A stretch of DNA of 64,000 bases from Desulfacinum sp. GTDB lineage: Bacteria; Desulfobacterota; Syntrophobacteria; Syntrophobacterales; DSM-9756. Under the pieces are notes generated by a model. That model searched no databases and was not told the DNA's origin. It worked only from the letters and a program-made list of their open reading frames with translations. How positions within the stretch are numbered: position 1 is the first letter of the stretch; the number at the start of each line of letters is the position of its first letter. Positions 24,190 to 32,995 of the stretch are shown here, piece by piece. The translations under genes were made by a program, and so were the position numbers. The stretch spans positions 1-64,000 of the forward strand of contig JACIYN010000019.1 of assembly GCA_014359885.1 (NCBI GenBank), in the 5' to 3' direction.

Positions 24190-25770
24190 ATGGTGACGGT
24201 GCTCGACTACGGCGCGGGAAATGTTCGAAGCGTGGTGAACGCCATTGGGAGCCTGGGCCGGGAGGTTCGGTTCGTGGAGCGCCCGGAGGACATCCTGCAG
24301 GCGGAAAGGCTGGTCTTTCCCGGAGTGGGGGCTTTCGGGGAGATGATGCGCGTGCTGAGGCATCGCGGCTACGTGGAACCCCTCCTGGCGTATTTGCGCT
24401 CCGACCGGCCGTTTCTGGGGATCTGCCTGGGCCTCCAGGCCCTCTTTGAGGGGAGCGAGGAGGCACCGGGGGAGGACGGCCTGGGGTTCTTTCCGGGGAT
24501 CGTCCGCCGGTTCCGGGTGGATCTGGCCGTGCCCCATATCGGCTGGAACGGCATCAAGGCGAGGAAACCGTCGGTGCTCTTCCGCGGCGTGGAAGGAAAC
24601 GAGAAGGTCTACTTCGTCCATTCCTACCACGTGGAGCCTCGGGATCCGTCCGTGGTGCTGACCGCCACCGATTACGGCGTGGAGTTCGTGAGCGCCGTGG
24701 AGAAGGGGCGGGTCGCGGCCGTCCAGTTCCACCCGGAAAAGAGCGGCCCGGTGGGCCTGAAGATCCTGAAAAACTTCCTGGAAGGAACGGGCGCCCCGGT
24801 GCTGCCGCGGGTGGTGGAACCCAAGACCCAACTGGCCAAGCGCATCATCGCCTGCCTGGACGTGCGGGCCAACGATCGGGGGGACCTGGTGGTCACCAAG
24901 GGTGACCAGTACGATGTGCGCGAAAAGGGCCAAGTGCGCAACCTGGGAAAACCCGTGGACCTCGCCCGCCGCTACTACGAAGAAGGCGCGGACGAGATCA
25001 CCTTTCTCAACATCACCGGCTTTCGTGATTTCCCCCTGAAGGACATGCCCATGCTGGAAGTCCTTCGGAGGACGTCGGAAAAGGTCTTCGTGCCGCTCAC
25101 CATCGGCGGGGGCATTCGCGACTACACCGACAAGGACGGCACCCGCTACGGGGCTCTCCAGGTGGCTTCCGAATACTTCCGGTCGGGAGCGGACAAGGTG
25201 TCCATCGGAAGCGACGCCGTGACCGTCGTGGAGGAGGTGCTGAAGACGGGCGCACCCACGGGACGGAGCGCCATCGAGGAGATTTCCCGGGTCTACGGCA
25301 GCCAGGCCGTGGTCATCTCCATCGACCCGCGGCGGGTGTACGTGCCGTCGCCGGACGCGGTGCCGCACCGGGTGATGGAGACGGCCTTTCCCGGTCCCGG
25401 CGGAGAACGCTATTGCTGGTACCAGTGCACGGTGAAGGGCGGCCGGGAAGGCCGGCCCGTGGACGCCGTGACCCTGGCCCGGGTGTGCGAGGATCTGGGG
25501 GCGGGGGAGATTCTCCTCAACTGCATCGACCGGGACGGCACGAACCTGGGCTTCGATCTGGAACTGATCCACGCCGTGCGGGAAGCGGTCACCATCCCGG
25601 TGATCGCCTCCAGCGGCGCGGGCTATGCCGAGCACTTCCTGGAGGTCTTCACCCGGACGCGGGCGGAAGCCGCCCTGGCCGCCGGGATCTTCCACCGCCG
25701 GGAGGTGGGCATCGGGGAGGTGAAGGAGCTTCTTCGGGGGAAGGTTCCGGTGCGCCTGCCCCTGGGATGA
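24190..25770 (+). CDS. hisHF: Fused imidazole glycerol phosphate synthase, HisH-HisF (HIS7-like)
   Basis: A 526-residue bifunctional enzyme of histidine biosynthesis that converts PRFAR plus glutamine to imidazole glycerol phosphate and AICAR. Residues 1-200 are the glutaminase with catalytic Cys79 (GICLGLQ), His181 and Glu183 (QFHPEKS). Residues 215-526 are the cyclase barrel with Asp224 (ACLDV) and Asp379 (VVISIDPRR). The barrel carries the extra loops seen in yeast and plant HIS7, such as LVVTKGDQYDVREK and TRYGALQVASEYFRSGADK, and CWYQCTVKGGRE. Bacteria normally have separate, shorter proteins. No other his gene is adjacent. Confidence 0.95.
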   Translation: MVTVLDYGAGNVRSVVNAIGSLGREVRFVERPEDILQAERLVFPGVGAFGEMMRVLRHRGYVEPLLAYLRSDRPFLGICLGLQALFEGSEEAPGEDGLGFFPGIVRRFRVDLAVPHIGWNGIKARKPSVLFRGVEGNEKVYFVHSYHVEPRDPSVVLTATDYGVEFVSAVEKGRVAAVQFHPEKSGPVGLKILKNFLEGTGAPVLPRVVEPKTQLAKRIIACLDVRANDRGDLVVTKGDQYDVREKGQVRNLGKPVDLARRYYEEGADEITFLNITGFRDFPLKDMPMLEVLRRTSEKVFVPLTIGGGIRDYTDKDGTRYGALQVASEYFRSGADKVSIGSDAVTVVEEVLKTGAPTGRSAIEEISRVYGSQAVVISIDPRRVYVPSPDAVPHRVMETAFPGPGGERYCWYQCTVKGGREGRPVDAVTLARVCEDLGAGEILLNCIDRDGTNLGFDLELIHAVREAVTIPVIASSGAGYAEHFLEVFTRTRAEAALAAGIFHRREVGIGEVKELLRGKVPVRLPLG

Positions 25771-26113
25771 ACTCACCGCAGAGACGCAGAGGGCGCAGAG
25801 GTTTACGGGGAGGATGCTTCGGGCCGGGGCGCTGAGACGCCGCCCCGGCCCGAGCCGCCGCCTGGCGGCACGGTCCGGACTCGTACCCGGATCGGGAGTG
25901 CTGGGTCCCCGCCTCCGCGGGGATGACGAAGAGACACCCAGAGGACCGAAGAAGAGGAACGCCGGGAGCCTTCAGCCCCGCGGGAATTTTTTCAAACGCC
26001 CGGATTTCCCTGGAACCACCGAGACAACCTCAGGCATCCCGACTCTAGGATCCGCAGCCCTGAAGGCGCTCGCTCCCTTCAGGGCTGCGGATTACAGTTC
26101 CAGCCGAGGAACA
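25771..26113. other. 343-bp spacer with repeat fragments
   Basis: Contains ACCGCAGAGACGCAGAGGG (from 25775), a dispersed repeat type of these genomes, a GGTCCCCGCCTCCGCGGGGA partial repeat (about 25895-25925), and an inverted repeat CCGCAGCCCTGAAGG / CCTTCAGGGCTGCGG (about 26052-26091) that could end transcription of either neighbour. No gene seen. Confidence 0.5.
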
Positions 26114-26902
26114 CTATGCCTGTGGCTTCTGCCCTTTGCGCCTCTTGGCCCATCCGGCGAGGCCCACCAGGCCCGTTCCCAGAAGCAGCATGCTCGCCGG
26201 CTCCGGCGTATGAACTCTTACCGTTTCATAGACCACGTCGTTGGCGCAGTTGACCGTAAAGCCGAGGGTGAGATCCGCGGGGAGCGTCAGCGCGATGGGC
26301 GAGGAGCTGAAATCGAAGGTGAGTTGGGTACTTCCCCACCCGCTGAAGTCCACAGTCCCGACAGATGTGAGGCCATCAGTGCTGGCAAGGCCGATGGGGT
26401 GGTCATCCCGGATGAGGTAACCGGCCCAGTAGTCCGCGCTGTCACCACCTGATTTTTGGTAATACGCTGGGACAGCACTTGCCGAGCCAAGAGGTAACCC
26501 CCCGCTGAGTTTGTAAAGCGACCATTGTGTCGGTGTAGTGTAATTTGTCACCAAGTTGTCGAGCTTGTCGTCGTCGGAATAGACCACATAATCCCAGGAT
26601 TTGTTGCTGTCCACGTCCAGGAAGAGATCCCCCGGGTGGAGCTTGCCCCACGTGGTACCGCTTTCCCATTCCTTAAAGGAGAAAGTGATCTGTTTCAGAA
26701 AGGCCCCTTCCACCGTGATGGTTCCGCCGGTAAAGTCCGGATCGCCGATAGTGTCCTGAGAGTCATCTCTGGAGCCGTTCCCCCAGCCCGGCCAGTAATT
26801 CCGGGTATCTTCGAAGGTAAGGGTGAGTGAAAACGCCGGGTACGGAAGGCACAGGGACAACAGTGCAACCGCAAGGGCAGATAACAGCACGTTTCGTTTC
26901 AT
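26114..26902 (-). CDS. PEP-CTERM sorting-domain protein
   Basis: A 262-residue exported protein. A signal peptide covers about residues 1-25. The middle is a beta-rich domain without cysteine clusters that resembles other PEP-CTERM proteins (Trp/Asp/Gly-rich). The C-terminus is the complete sorting signal: PEPASMLLLGTGLVGLAG followed by WAKRRKG. Such proteins are processed by exosortase and sent to the surface or biofilm matrix. No exosortase is in the window. A sigma-54 promoter lies about 140 bp upstream, which fits the known PrsR/sigma-54 control of PEP-CTERM genes. Confidence 0.93.
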   Translation of the reverse strand: MKRNVLLSALAVALLSLCLPYPAFSLTLTFEDTRNYWPGWGNGSRDDSQDTIGDPDFTGGTITVEGAFLKQITFSFKEWESGTTWGKLHPGDLFLDVDSNKSWDYVVYSDDDKLDNLVTNYTTPTQWSLYKLSGGLPLGSASAVPAYYQKSGGDSADYWAGYLIRDDHPIGLASTDGLTSVGTVDFSGWGSTQLTFDFSSSPIALTLPADLTLGFTVNCANDVVYETVRVHTPEPASMLLLGTGLVGLAGWAKRRKGQKPQA

Positions 26903-27326
26903 CGATGGCTCTCCTGATCCATGTCCGTTTCAACGGTTCCCCGGTCTTCCGCCGGGGACGCGAATTGCTGCCGCGCATCCTTCCTGACGGCTCCGCGCCG
27001 ATTTCCGGCGAGTGCCGTGTGGGGCTCGCCGTAACATTGAGCAAAAGGGGTGCCAAGGCGGGGATGGTGGATCCATGGAGCCATAAACACAAGGAATATG
27101 AGGAGATGCGGGGGGACCCCACGGGACGGAATTCCCGCCAGGGGGGCTCCCGTGCAGGGAGGTGTGCAAAGCATTACATCAATATAGGCAAGGCGGGTGC
27201 ATAGGGTGAAGAAAATTGCACATGCCTGGATGCCCTCCGGCCCCGCCCTTAATCCTCTAATCCTCTAATCCTCCAATCCTCTAATCCTTTAATCCTTAAT
27301 CCTTTAATCCTTAATCCTTTAATCCT
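26903..27326. other. Leader and spacer upstream of the PEP-CTERM gene
   Basis: Carries the sigma-54 promoter (27040-27056, minus) and an untranslated leader of about 125 nt with an inverted repeat around CCCCGG/CCGGGG (26940-26956). Tandem repeats at 27247-27329 lie at its far end. No protein gene seen. Confidence 0.5.
27040..27056 (-). promoter_or_regulatory. Sigma-54 (-24/-12) promoter of the PEP-CTERM gene
   Basis: On the minus strand TTGGCACCCCTTTTGCT matches the consensus YTGGCACGRNNNTTGCW at all key positions: GG and GC are ten bases apart. Transcription would start near 27028. Confidence 0.7.
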
Positions 27327-27329
27327 TCA
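27247..27329. repeat. Tandem repeat of CTAATCCT/TTAATCCT units
   Basis: About ten imperfect 7-8 bp units (TAATCCTC, TAATCCTT) directly after the aldo/keto reductase gene. A short related piece, TTAATCCTCTAATCCTTGAT, recurs at about 28698-28717. Confidence 0.8.
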
Positions 27330-28556
27330 CCCCTTTTTCTCCCCGGCCAGCTGGGAAACGAGGCGGTGGGCATCGTGGAAGAGTCTTCGAAGGGGCAGGC
27401 CCTGGGGGCAGCGTTGTTCGGCGGCCAGGAGGCGATGGACGGGCGGGGTGGGAAGCGGGCCCCGGGCCAGCAGGGTTCGGGCGGCGTCCCGTGCCGCCTC
27501 CATGTCTCCGTAGTCCCTGTGGTACATGAGGCATCGCATGAGATCGGCCACGGGGCCTCCGGTAGCCTCTTCGCAAAGCGAAGCGCAGCCGGCGCAGTAG
27601 GTGTGGGCCGTGGCCCGGGCGTGGCGGCGAAGCAGGTCCCGTTCCGTTCGGGTGAGGGACACCCGGTCCAGGGCGGCCGCCGTGTTGCTCATGAGAATGG
27701 TCATGTTGGGCATCTGGGAGCAGATGCTGGCGATCCGTTCGTCTTCCCAGACGATCTTGAGTTTCGCCTGCTTGTCCGTGAATCCCCTCCGGAGCAGGCG
27801 TTCGGCCAGCTCGGCTTCCTCCCCGGATTCCATGCGAAGGGGGCCGCCTCCCTGGGTCTTCATGGCCGTGAGCCCGATGCCCGCCTTCGTGCAGGCATCC
27901 AGGGCCCGGTTCAGGTCGGGATCGTTCATGAGGCGGAAGTTGTAGGTGAACATGATGCCGTCCACCCAGCCCAGTCGGGCGGCGTCCGAAAGGCACCGGG
28001 CCATGTTAGAATGGGTGCTGAAACCGAAAAGTCGGATCTTTCCCGATGCCTTGGCCGCATCCGCCCAGCGGCGGACGTCGTCGTCCAGTTCGTCCACGCT
28101 TCGCAAGGCGTGGAGGAAGTAGAGATCGATCACGTCCGTTTGCATCCGCTCCAGGCTGCGCTCCAAAAGGCGGGTCATGCCCTTGGGATCCCTGGAATCG
28201 GACTTGGTCACGAGAAAGATTTCCTTCCGAGCGTCCGGGAATCGGCTGAAAAACCGGCCGATGCCCTCCTCACTGCGCCCGCCGCCGTAGCAGTCCGCCG
28301 TATCCCAGTAGGTCACGCCCCAGCGAACGGCCTGGCGAAGCAGGATCTGGTTGGCGCCCGTGTCGAACATGCCCCCCAGGGACAGGATGGGCACCCGGAT
28401 GCCGCTCTTTCCGAACGGACGGGTGGGCACTTTCCCCTGCGGTTCCGGCGGGGCGCCAGCGGCCGTCTGCGACGTCGCCAGAGGCGCCGCGGCCGTACCC
28501 AACCCCAGGCAGGCTGCTTTCACAAAAGTCCGTCGGGTCACTCCGTCCTTTTTCAT
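27327..28556 (-). CDS. Tat-exported aldo/keto reductase with Fe-S-like tail
   Basis: A 409-residue protein. The N-terminus has a twin-arginine signal (VTRRTFVKAACLGLG), so it is probably exported folded with cofactor. The reductase barrel follows: YWDTADCYGGGRSEEG contains the catalytic Asp and Tyr, and LVTKSD and DLYFLHA are family motifs. The last 110 residues resemble the degenerate ferredoxin tail of AKR relatives, with YCAGCASLC and later RCPQGLP. NAD(P)H is not available outside the membrane, so the partner may be the polyferredoxin encoded upstream (inference). Last gene of the cluster starting at 33541. Confidence 0.88.
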   Translation of the reverse strand: MKKDGVTRRTFVKAACLGLGTAAAPLATSQTAAGAPPEPQGKVPTRPFGKSGIRVPILSLGGMFDTGANQILLRQAVRWGVTYWDTADCYGGGRSEEGIGRFFSRFPDARKEIFLVTKSDSRDPKGMTRLLERSLERMQTDVIDLYFLHALRSVDELDDDVRRWADAAKASGKIRLFGFSTHSNMARCLSDAARLGWVDGIMFTYNFRLMNDPDLNRALDACTKAGIGLTAMKTQGGGPLRMESGEEAELAERLLRRGFTDKQAKLKIVWEDERIASICSQMPNMTILMSNTAAALDRVSLTRTERDLLRRHARATAHTYCAGCASLCEEATGGPVADLMRCLMYHRDYGDMEAARDAARTLLARGPLPTPPVHRLLAAEQRCPQGLPLRRLFHDAHRLVSQLAGEKKG

Positions 28557-28572
28557 GGCCGTCTCCGTCGGT

Positions 28573-28707
28573 CGTCAAGCGTAAGGCGTAAGTCGTAAGG
28601 CGTAAGGCGTAAGTCGTAAGGCGTGAACCGCGGGTGTTGCGGACTCCCCTTATCCCATACCCCCTACCCCCTACCCCCTACCCCATACCCCATACCCCTT
28701 AATCCTC
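28573..28707. repeat. Simple tandem repeats between reductase and polyferredoxin genes
   Basis: Two adjoining tracts: GCGTAAGGCGTAAGTCGTAA-type units (28578-28622) and CCCCTACCCCCTACCCC / CCATACCCCATACCC units (about 28650-28700). They separate two genes of one cluster, so a break in transcription or a late insertion is possible. Confidence 0.8.
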
Positions 28708-28720
28708 TAATCCTTGATCC

Positions 28721-30667
28721 TCACAAGGCCAGTCGTCTGTCGGGATGCCGTGTTTCGTTTTCGGCCGAAACCCGAATGGCAGGAACGCCCCGCACGGGGC
28801 ATTCGTGCTGGCAGATGCCGCAGCCCACGCACCGCACCGGATCCACGACGGGCCGTTTCAACGCCCGGACCACCCGGATCGGCCCGGTCGGTCCGGGCTC
28901 CAAGGCTGCCGCCGTTTCCCCGTCCAGCCGAATCCAGCCGTCTCCCCAGTCGGTGATGGGGTCTCGGCGACCGATCCCATCCACTTCCCATTGAAGGTAA
29001 ACGTTTTCCGGCACGGCGGCATCCCCCGGAGGCGAAAAACCCGGAAGATCCAGTCGGTCGTCATCGCCGGCCGAAACGCCTTGAGCCATCTCAAAGATCG
29101 TCGCCCACCCGTCCCGGGTCCGGATGGCCTTGGGGCTCACGGGACAGTTCTCCTCGCAGACGATGCAGGGGCGGTCCAGGGCCCACGGCAGGCAGCGGTT
29201 CCGATCCACGAAGGCGAGGCCGATCCGGATCGGCCCGACACCCTCGAAAGGACCCTTGCCCTGCTTTTCTTCCAGGCTGAGGCGGCGGATGGCCGCCGTG
29301 GGGCAGATCCGGCTGCAGGCCGTGCAGTTCCACTGACATCCGCTGGAGCCGGCGCGGAAATCCAGGACGGGGGTCCAGAGCCCCTCCACCCCGGCTTCCC
29401 AGAGGGCAGGCTGGATCACGCCGGTGGGACAAATCCGGACGCATTGGCCGCACTTGATGCAGCGCTTGAGAAAGTCCCTTTCCGGGAGGGATCCCGGGGG
29501 GCGCACCACCAAGGGCGGAAACCGGCGGTGGGTGAGCCCCTGGAGTCCCAGCACGGGAGCGGCGGCCAGGCCCCCCACGACAGCGGCCACCGCGGCCCTC
29601 CGGGAAAGGTCGGGCCCTGCCGCGGATTTTCCCTCTTCCCGTGCGGCCGTGTAGGTAACGGCCTCTTCCGGGCAATGAATGAGGCAGTTGGAACACAAGG
29701 TGCAAGCGCTCAGGATGGGGGCCCGGGAAGGGGCACAGGCGCCGTCGCAGACCGCTTCGCACCGGAGGCACTCGGTGCAGCGTTCGGCGATTCTCGAAAA
29801 ACGCCACAGGGGCTTTCGTCCCAGCAGGCCCAGGAGCGCCCCCAACGGGCACACATACCGGCAGTAGAAACGGGGGGTGTGCCAATTGAGGAAGACCGCG
29901 GCGGCGAAGAGGGTTCCCAGGAGCCACGCTCCGTGGGTCCAGCGGGTTCCGGCCGTTCCCGCCGGTTGTCCCAGGCCCAGGACCGGAAGGATCACCAGGT
30001 TCAGGGATCGCTGGAAGAAGGGGATGGGGTCCAAGAGGCCCGTCTGCAGGAGTCCACGGGCGGTGGGAAACCGTGCCAGGACCAGGCCCGCGGCGAGGCA
30101 GGCCGCCAACAGTCCGGCCGTCTTCACGGGATCCTCTGCTGCTCTTGGACTCGGCCCGTTTCCGTGCGGCAGCGCGCCGACAAGGACCCATGCCAGGGCG
30201 GCCAGGAGAACGCCGGACTGGAGGATGGTCGTCGGCGAAGACCATCGTCCGGGGTCGGCCAGGGATCCCGCCGCCATGCCGAGGAAGACCAGCAGAAGGC
30301 CGAACTTGATCCCGTGCCTTGGGGACGGTTGGTTCCTTCGGATCTTTTCCTTGAAGGAGAGGTCTCGGTGCCGCACCCAGCCCATGGCCTGGTGGAGGGC
30401 GCCGAAGGGACAGACCCAGCCGCAGAAGAAGCGCCCGAACAGGACGGTGAAGGACAGGGTGACCAGGGCCCAGAGAAGGCCTGCAAAGAGGGTTCCGGTG
30501 GTGAGCACGGTGGCGAAGGCCGTCAGCGGATCCAGCTGCAGGAACCAGTTGACGGGCCAGCCGCGGATGTCCGTCACGCCCGCGCCCACCCGGGTGACGG
30601 CACAAAACCACAAGAAGAGGACGAAAAAGAAGACCTGACTGATTCTGCGAACGGTGACGATGCGCAT
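28721..30667 (-). CDS. Membrane polyferredoxin, NapH-like and NapG-like fusion
   Basis: A 648-residue protein. The first 300 residues hold about five membrane helices and NapH/CcoG-type motifs FFCGWVCPFGALHQ and YCRYVCPLGALLG, then CTECLRCEAVCDGAC and CTLCSNCLIHCP clusters. Near residue 375 LSRRAAVAAVVGGLAAAP looks like an internal twin-arginine/membrane anchor, as at the start of NapG. Further clusters follow: CIKCGQCVRICP, CTACSRICP, CIVCEENCP and CVGCGICQHECP. It should carry electrons from the quinone pool across or along the membrane. The start is uncertain; ATG 30667 is chosen, ATG 30715 is possible. Confidence 0.88.
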   Translation of the reverse strand: MRIVTVRRISQVFFFVLFLWFCAVTRVGAGVTDIRGWPVNWFLQLDPLTAFATVLTTGTLFAGLLWALVTLSFTVLFGRFFCGWVCPFGALHQAMGWVRHRDLSFKEKIRRNQPSPRHGIKFGLLLVFLGMAAGSLADPGRWSSPTTILQSGVLLAALAWVLVGALPHGNGPSPRAAEDPVKTAGLLAACLAAGLVLARFPTARGLLQTGLLDPIPFFQRSLNLVILPVLGLGQPAGTAGTRWTHGAWLLGTLFAAAVFLNWHTPRFYCRYVCPLGALLGLLGRKPLWRFSRIAERCTECLRCEAVCDGACAPSRAPILSACTLCSNCLIHCPEEAVTYTAAREEGKSAAGPDLSRRAAVAAVVGGLAAAPVLGLQGLTHRRFPPLVVRPPGSLPERDFLKRCIKCGQCVRICPTGVIQPALWEAGVEGLWTPVLDFRAGSSGCQWNCTACSRICPTAAIRRLSLEEKQGKGPFEGVGPIRIGLAFVDRNRCLPWALDRPCIVCEENCPVSPKAIRTRDGWATIFEMAQGVSAGDDDRLDLPGFSPPGDAAVPENVYLQWEVDGIGRRDPITDWGDGWIRLDGETAAALEPGPTGPIRVVRALKRPVVDPVRCVGCGICQHECPVRGVPAIRVSAENETRHPDRRLAL

Positions 30668-30711
30668 ATCGGTTCTCGCGTGCGGGTTGGCGCTGTGGTT
30701 TCGCTCCCACT

Positions 30712-31683
30712 TCATGCGGCCCGAACCCGGTGCAGGCGCCACCGGTCCGGGTTTCGGGTGCCCGCCCCCGCGGCTTCCGCCAGGGCCAGGTACGGCAGGC
30801 GGTCAGGGTCCATTCCCAGCAGCGCGGCGCCCAGCACGTCGGCCGCCACCGGATCCGTGCTCACAATGAGGGTCCGCGTGTCCTTGAGGTCGGCGAGGGA
30901 TCCGCCGGTGGGACCGTTGGTCACCATGGCGGTCACGCCGTCCAGCACCGCCAGGGTGGGCCGGAAGAGGGCCGCCAGTTCACCAATGACCGTGTGGACG
31001 TCCTGGTGGAAGACGTTGCGGGGACCTCCCAGCAGGCCGTACCAGTTCTTGAGGATCATGGAGGCGCCCGCCCGATGGTGGTGTTTGACGGGGGCCACGT
31101 TGATGACCTTGGTGGCCGGAGCGAAGGCTTTGGTGAGCATGGGCCAGCTTCTAAGGAGCCGCCCTTCGGGAAGGGATGCGTTCTGGAAGTCCCGCGCGCC
31201 CGGTACGAAGAGCTCCGCCCCGGCTTCCCGGACGGCCCCTTCGATACCGCTCAGACGAAAGCAGCTCACCGGGTCGTTGATGGGATTATCGGAGACCAGG
31301 ATCTTTCGCGCTCCGGCCAGGCGGCATTCCCGGATGAGTCCCTCCACAAGATCCGGGTGGGTGGTGGCCCCCAGCGCGGGAGGCGATGCGAAGGCGGCGT
31401 TCACCTTGATGAAGACGCGGTCTTCGTGCCCGACGAATCGTTTCATGCCGCCCAAGGCCGCCAGGGCCGCCGCCAGTGCCGCCCCCCGGTCGGTCCCTTG
31501 AGCCACGGCCACCTGGGGCGGATCCTCGTCCGGGGACCAATCGAAGGGGCCGGCGATTTCCTTTTCCACCGGGTCCGTGGCGCCGGGTCCGGAAAAATCC
31601 GCAAAGCTCCAGCCCAGCCCCCAGAGGGCGGCGATGCTGGCTCCGTATTTCAGGCCTTCCTTCAGGAAGCGTCGTCTTTCCAT
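30712..31683 (-). CDS. DUF362 family protein with Tat-like signal
   Basis: A 323-residue protein starting MERRRFLKEGLKYGASIAA, which looks like a twin-arginine signal. The DUF362 core follows: VFIKVNAAFA, LVSDNPINDP, NVAPVKHHHRAGASMILKN and VLDGVTAMVTNGPTGG. No ferredoxin motif is present in this member. The biochemical role of DUF362 is unsettled. AGGAGGGCG precedes the ATG. The polyferredoxin gene begins 44 bp after its stop, supporting one functional unit. Confidence 0.85.
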   Translation of the reverse strand: MERRRFLKEGLKYGASIAALWGLGWSFADFSGPGATDPVEKEIAGPFDWSPDEDPPQVAVAQGTDRGAALAAALAALGGMKRFVGHEDRVFIKVNAAFASPPALGATTHPDLVEGLIRECRLAGARKILVSDNPINDPVSCFRLSGIEGAVREAGAELFVPGARDFQNASLPEGRLLRSWPMLTKAFAPATKVINVAPVKHHHRAGASMILKNWYGLLGGPRNVFHQDVHTVIGELAALFRPTLAVLDGVTAMVTNGPTGGSLADLKDTRTLIVSTDPVAADVLGAALLGMDPDRLPYLALAEAAGAGTRNPDRWRLHRVRAA

Positions 31684-31976
31684 GGCGAACTCGCCCTCCT
31701 GGGAGAAGTCTAGCCGGGAACGCCATCCCCCTGGGGGGATCGGGGGTCCGCTGTGTAGGGGCGGTTCGCGAACCGCCCCCACATGAAACGGCTACCACCT
31801 GCAGGCACCTGCAGGCATCCCCGCTCCCCTTGGTAGGGGCGAAAGATTTTTCGCCCCTACAGCCTTCCGTTTGCCGAGGGTACCCTGCAAAGGGGGCGGG
31901 TCCATGCGGCCGAGCGTCAGAAGCAGCCGACAATAAACGCGAATGGACACCAATCTTTTTTGGAAACCTTCGGCCG
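31684..31976. repeat. Spacer with two palindromic GTAGGGGCG elements
   Basis: Palindromes at 31754-31783 (GTAGGGGCGGTTCGCGAACC then GCCCCCAC) and 31833-31860 (GTAGGGGCGAAAGA then TTTTTCGCCCCTAC). Also AAACGCGAATGGACACCAAT near 31937, related to the GCGTTCATTCGCGG repeat. No gene seen. Confidence 0.75.
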
Positions 31977-32981
31977 CTACTTTGCGGAAAGCCTTTCCTT
32001 GAGGGCGCGGGCCAGGGCCAATGCCGGATCCCGGGCTTCGGCTTCGTGCACGCCGGCCACGTAAGGCCCGTGGGAAAAGGCCACCTCGGTCCAGCCGAAG
32101 AGATCGAGCACCACGATCCCTTGGGCCGCGTCGGGGTCCGGCAGGCGCCGGGCACCGTTTTCTTCCAGGAACCGGATGTAGCCCCGGGCGGCTTCCGCTC
32201 CGTCCTTGCCCGCCTCCAGGGCCACGAAGGCGGTCATGGGGTTTCCTCCCGCATCGTAGGGCACGGCGTAGACCTTGGAAAAGCCGTCGTAGCCGAAGGC
32301 CCCGCCGATGTAGAGCACCGCCTGGTCGAGACGGGCGCCCTTTTCCGGGAAGAAGGCCAGTTCCGGTAGGGCGATCTCCCGTTCCGAGACCGATTCCCAC
32401 AAACGCCGAAAGAGGCTTTCCAGGTGCCGGGTCAAGTCGGGATCTTCCGAAGCGGCCACGGCTTCCAGGTAGTAGGAGCCGGCGACGGCGTAGAAGGCAT
32501 TGGCCGTGGCGTACCCCCGGGAGATCCCCGCCAGGGGCCGGGCCCTGGAACGACGTTGCTGGCTGTAGACCGCAAAGGCGCTCTCGGGATTTTCCATTTG
32601 ATAGAGGAAGATTTCCGCCCACCGGTCCGGAGCGTCCTTCAGGGCGACCCGCCGGGTGGTGAGGTTCCGGAATCCCGCGGTGAGGTAAAGGTCCGCCTTT
32701 CCATTGATCTTGTCCGACAGGGTGGCGCTGTCGAAGGATTCGGGCGGGCTCAGGGGCGTGAAGGGGTCGGTGACGGTCCCATTCAGCGCGGGAGGGGCCG
32801 GCGGGGGCGAAGCCTTCGGCCGGGAACGGGGTGCGGGAACGGCGGTTCCCGACAGGAGCGGGTCCGCATGAAACTGCCTCAAGAAGACGCCGGCGGCCGT
32901 CAGGGCGATGAGGCCCAGTACGCCCAGGGCCGTGAGGCGCTCCCGCTTGCCGGGTGTTTTCGGGTGGGCACGGGGATTCAT
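31977..32981 (-). CDS. Membrane-anchored unknown protein (DUF6599-like)
   Basis: A 334-residue protein with one N-terminal membrane helix (LTALGVLGLIALTAAGVFL), a Pro/Ala/Ser linker (about 45-75), and an exported domain containing KINGKADLYLTAGF, QMENPESAFAVYSQQRR and ANAFYAVAGSYYLE. These segments resemble a family I recall as DUF6599, found near DUF362 genes; function unknown. It is 14 bp after the Yip1 gene stop, in the same cluster. Confidence 0.75.
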   Translation of the reverse strand: MNPRAHPKTPGKRERLTALGVLGLIALTAAGVFLRQFHADPLLSGTAVPAPRSRPKASPPPAPPALNGTVTDPFTPLSPPESFDSATLSDKINGKADLYLTAGFRNLTTRRVALKDAPDRWAEIFLYQMENPESAFAVYSQQRRSRARPLAGISRGYATANAFYAVAGSYYLEAVAASEDPDLTRHLESLFRRLWESVSEREIALPELAFFPEKGARLDQAVLYIGGAFGYDGFSKVYAVPYDAGGNPMTAFVALEAGKDGAEAARGYIRFLEENGARRLPDPDAAQGIVVLDLFGWTEVAFSHGPYVAGVHEAEARDPALALARALKERLSAK

Positions 32982-32995
32982 GGGCACGGCCCGGT

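Noticed and set aside
26903-27030. c-di-GMP riboswitch in the PEP-CTERM leader
   Set aside because: No GEMM core or tetraloop/receptor sequences were found in the leader.
27247-27329. CRISPR array
   Set aside because: Units are 7-8 bp and continuous with no spacers; no cas genes nearby.
28745-31501. 918-residue plus-strand open frame
   Set aside because: Antisense shadow of the polyferredoxin and DUF362 genes; composition is Arg/Gly/Pro-rich with no domain.
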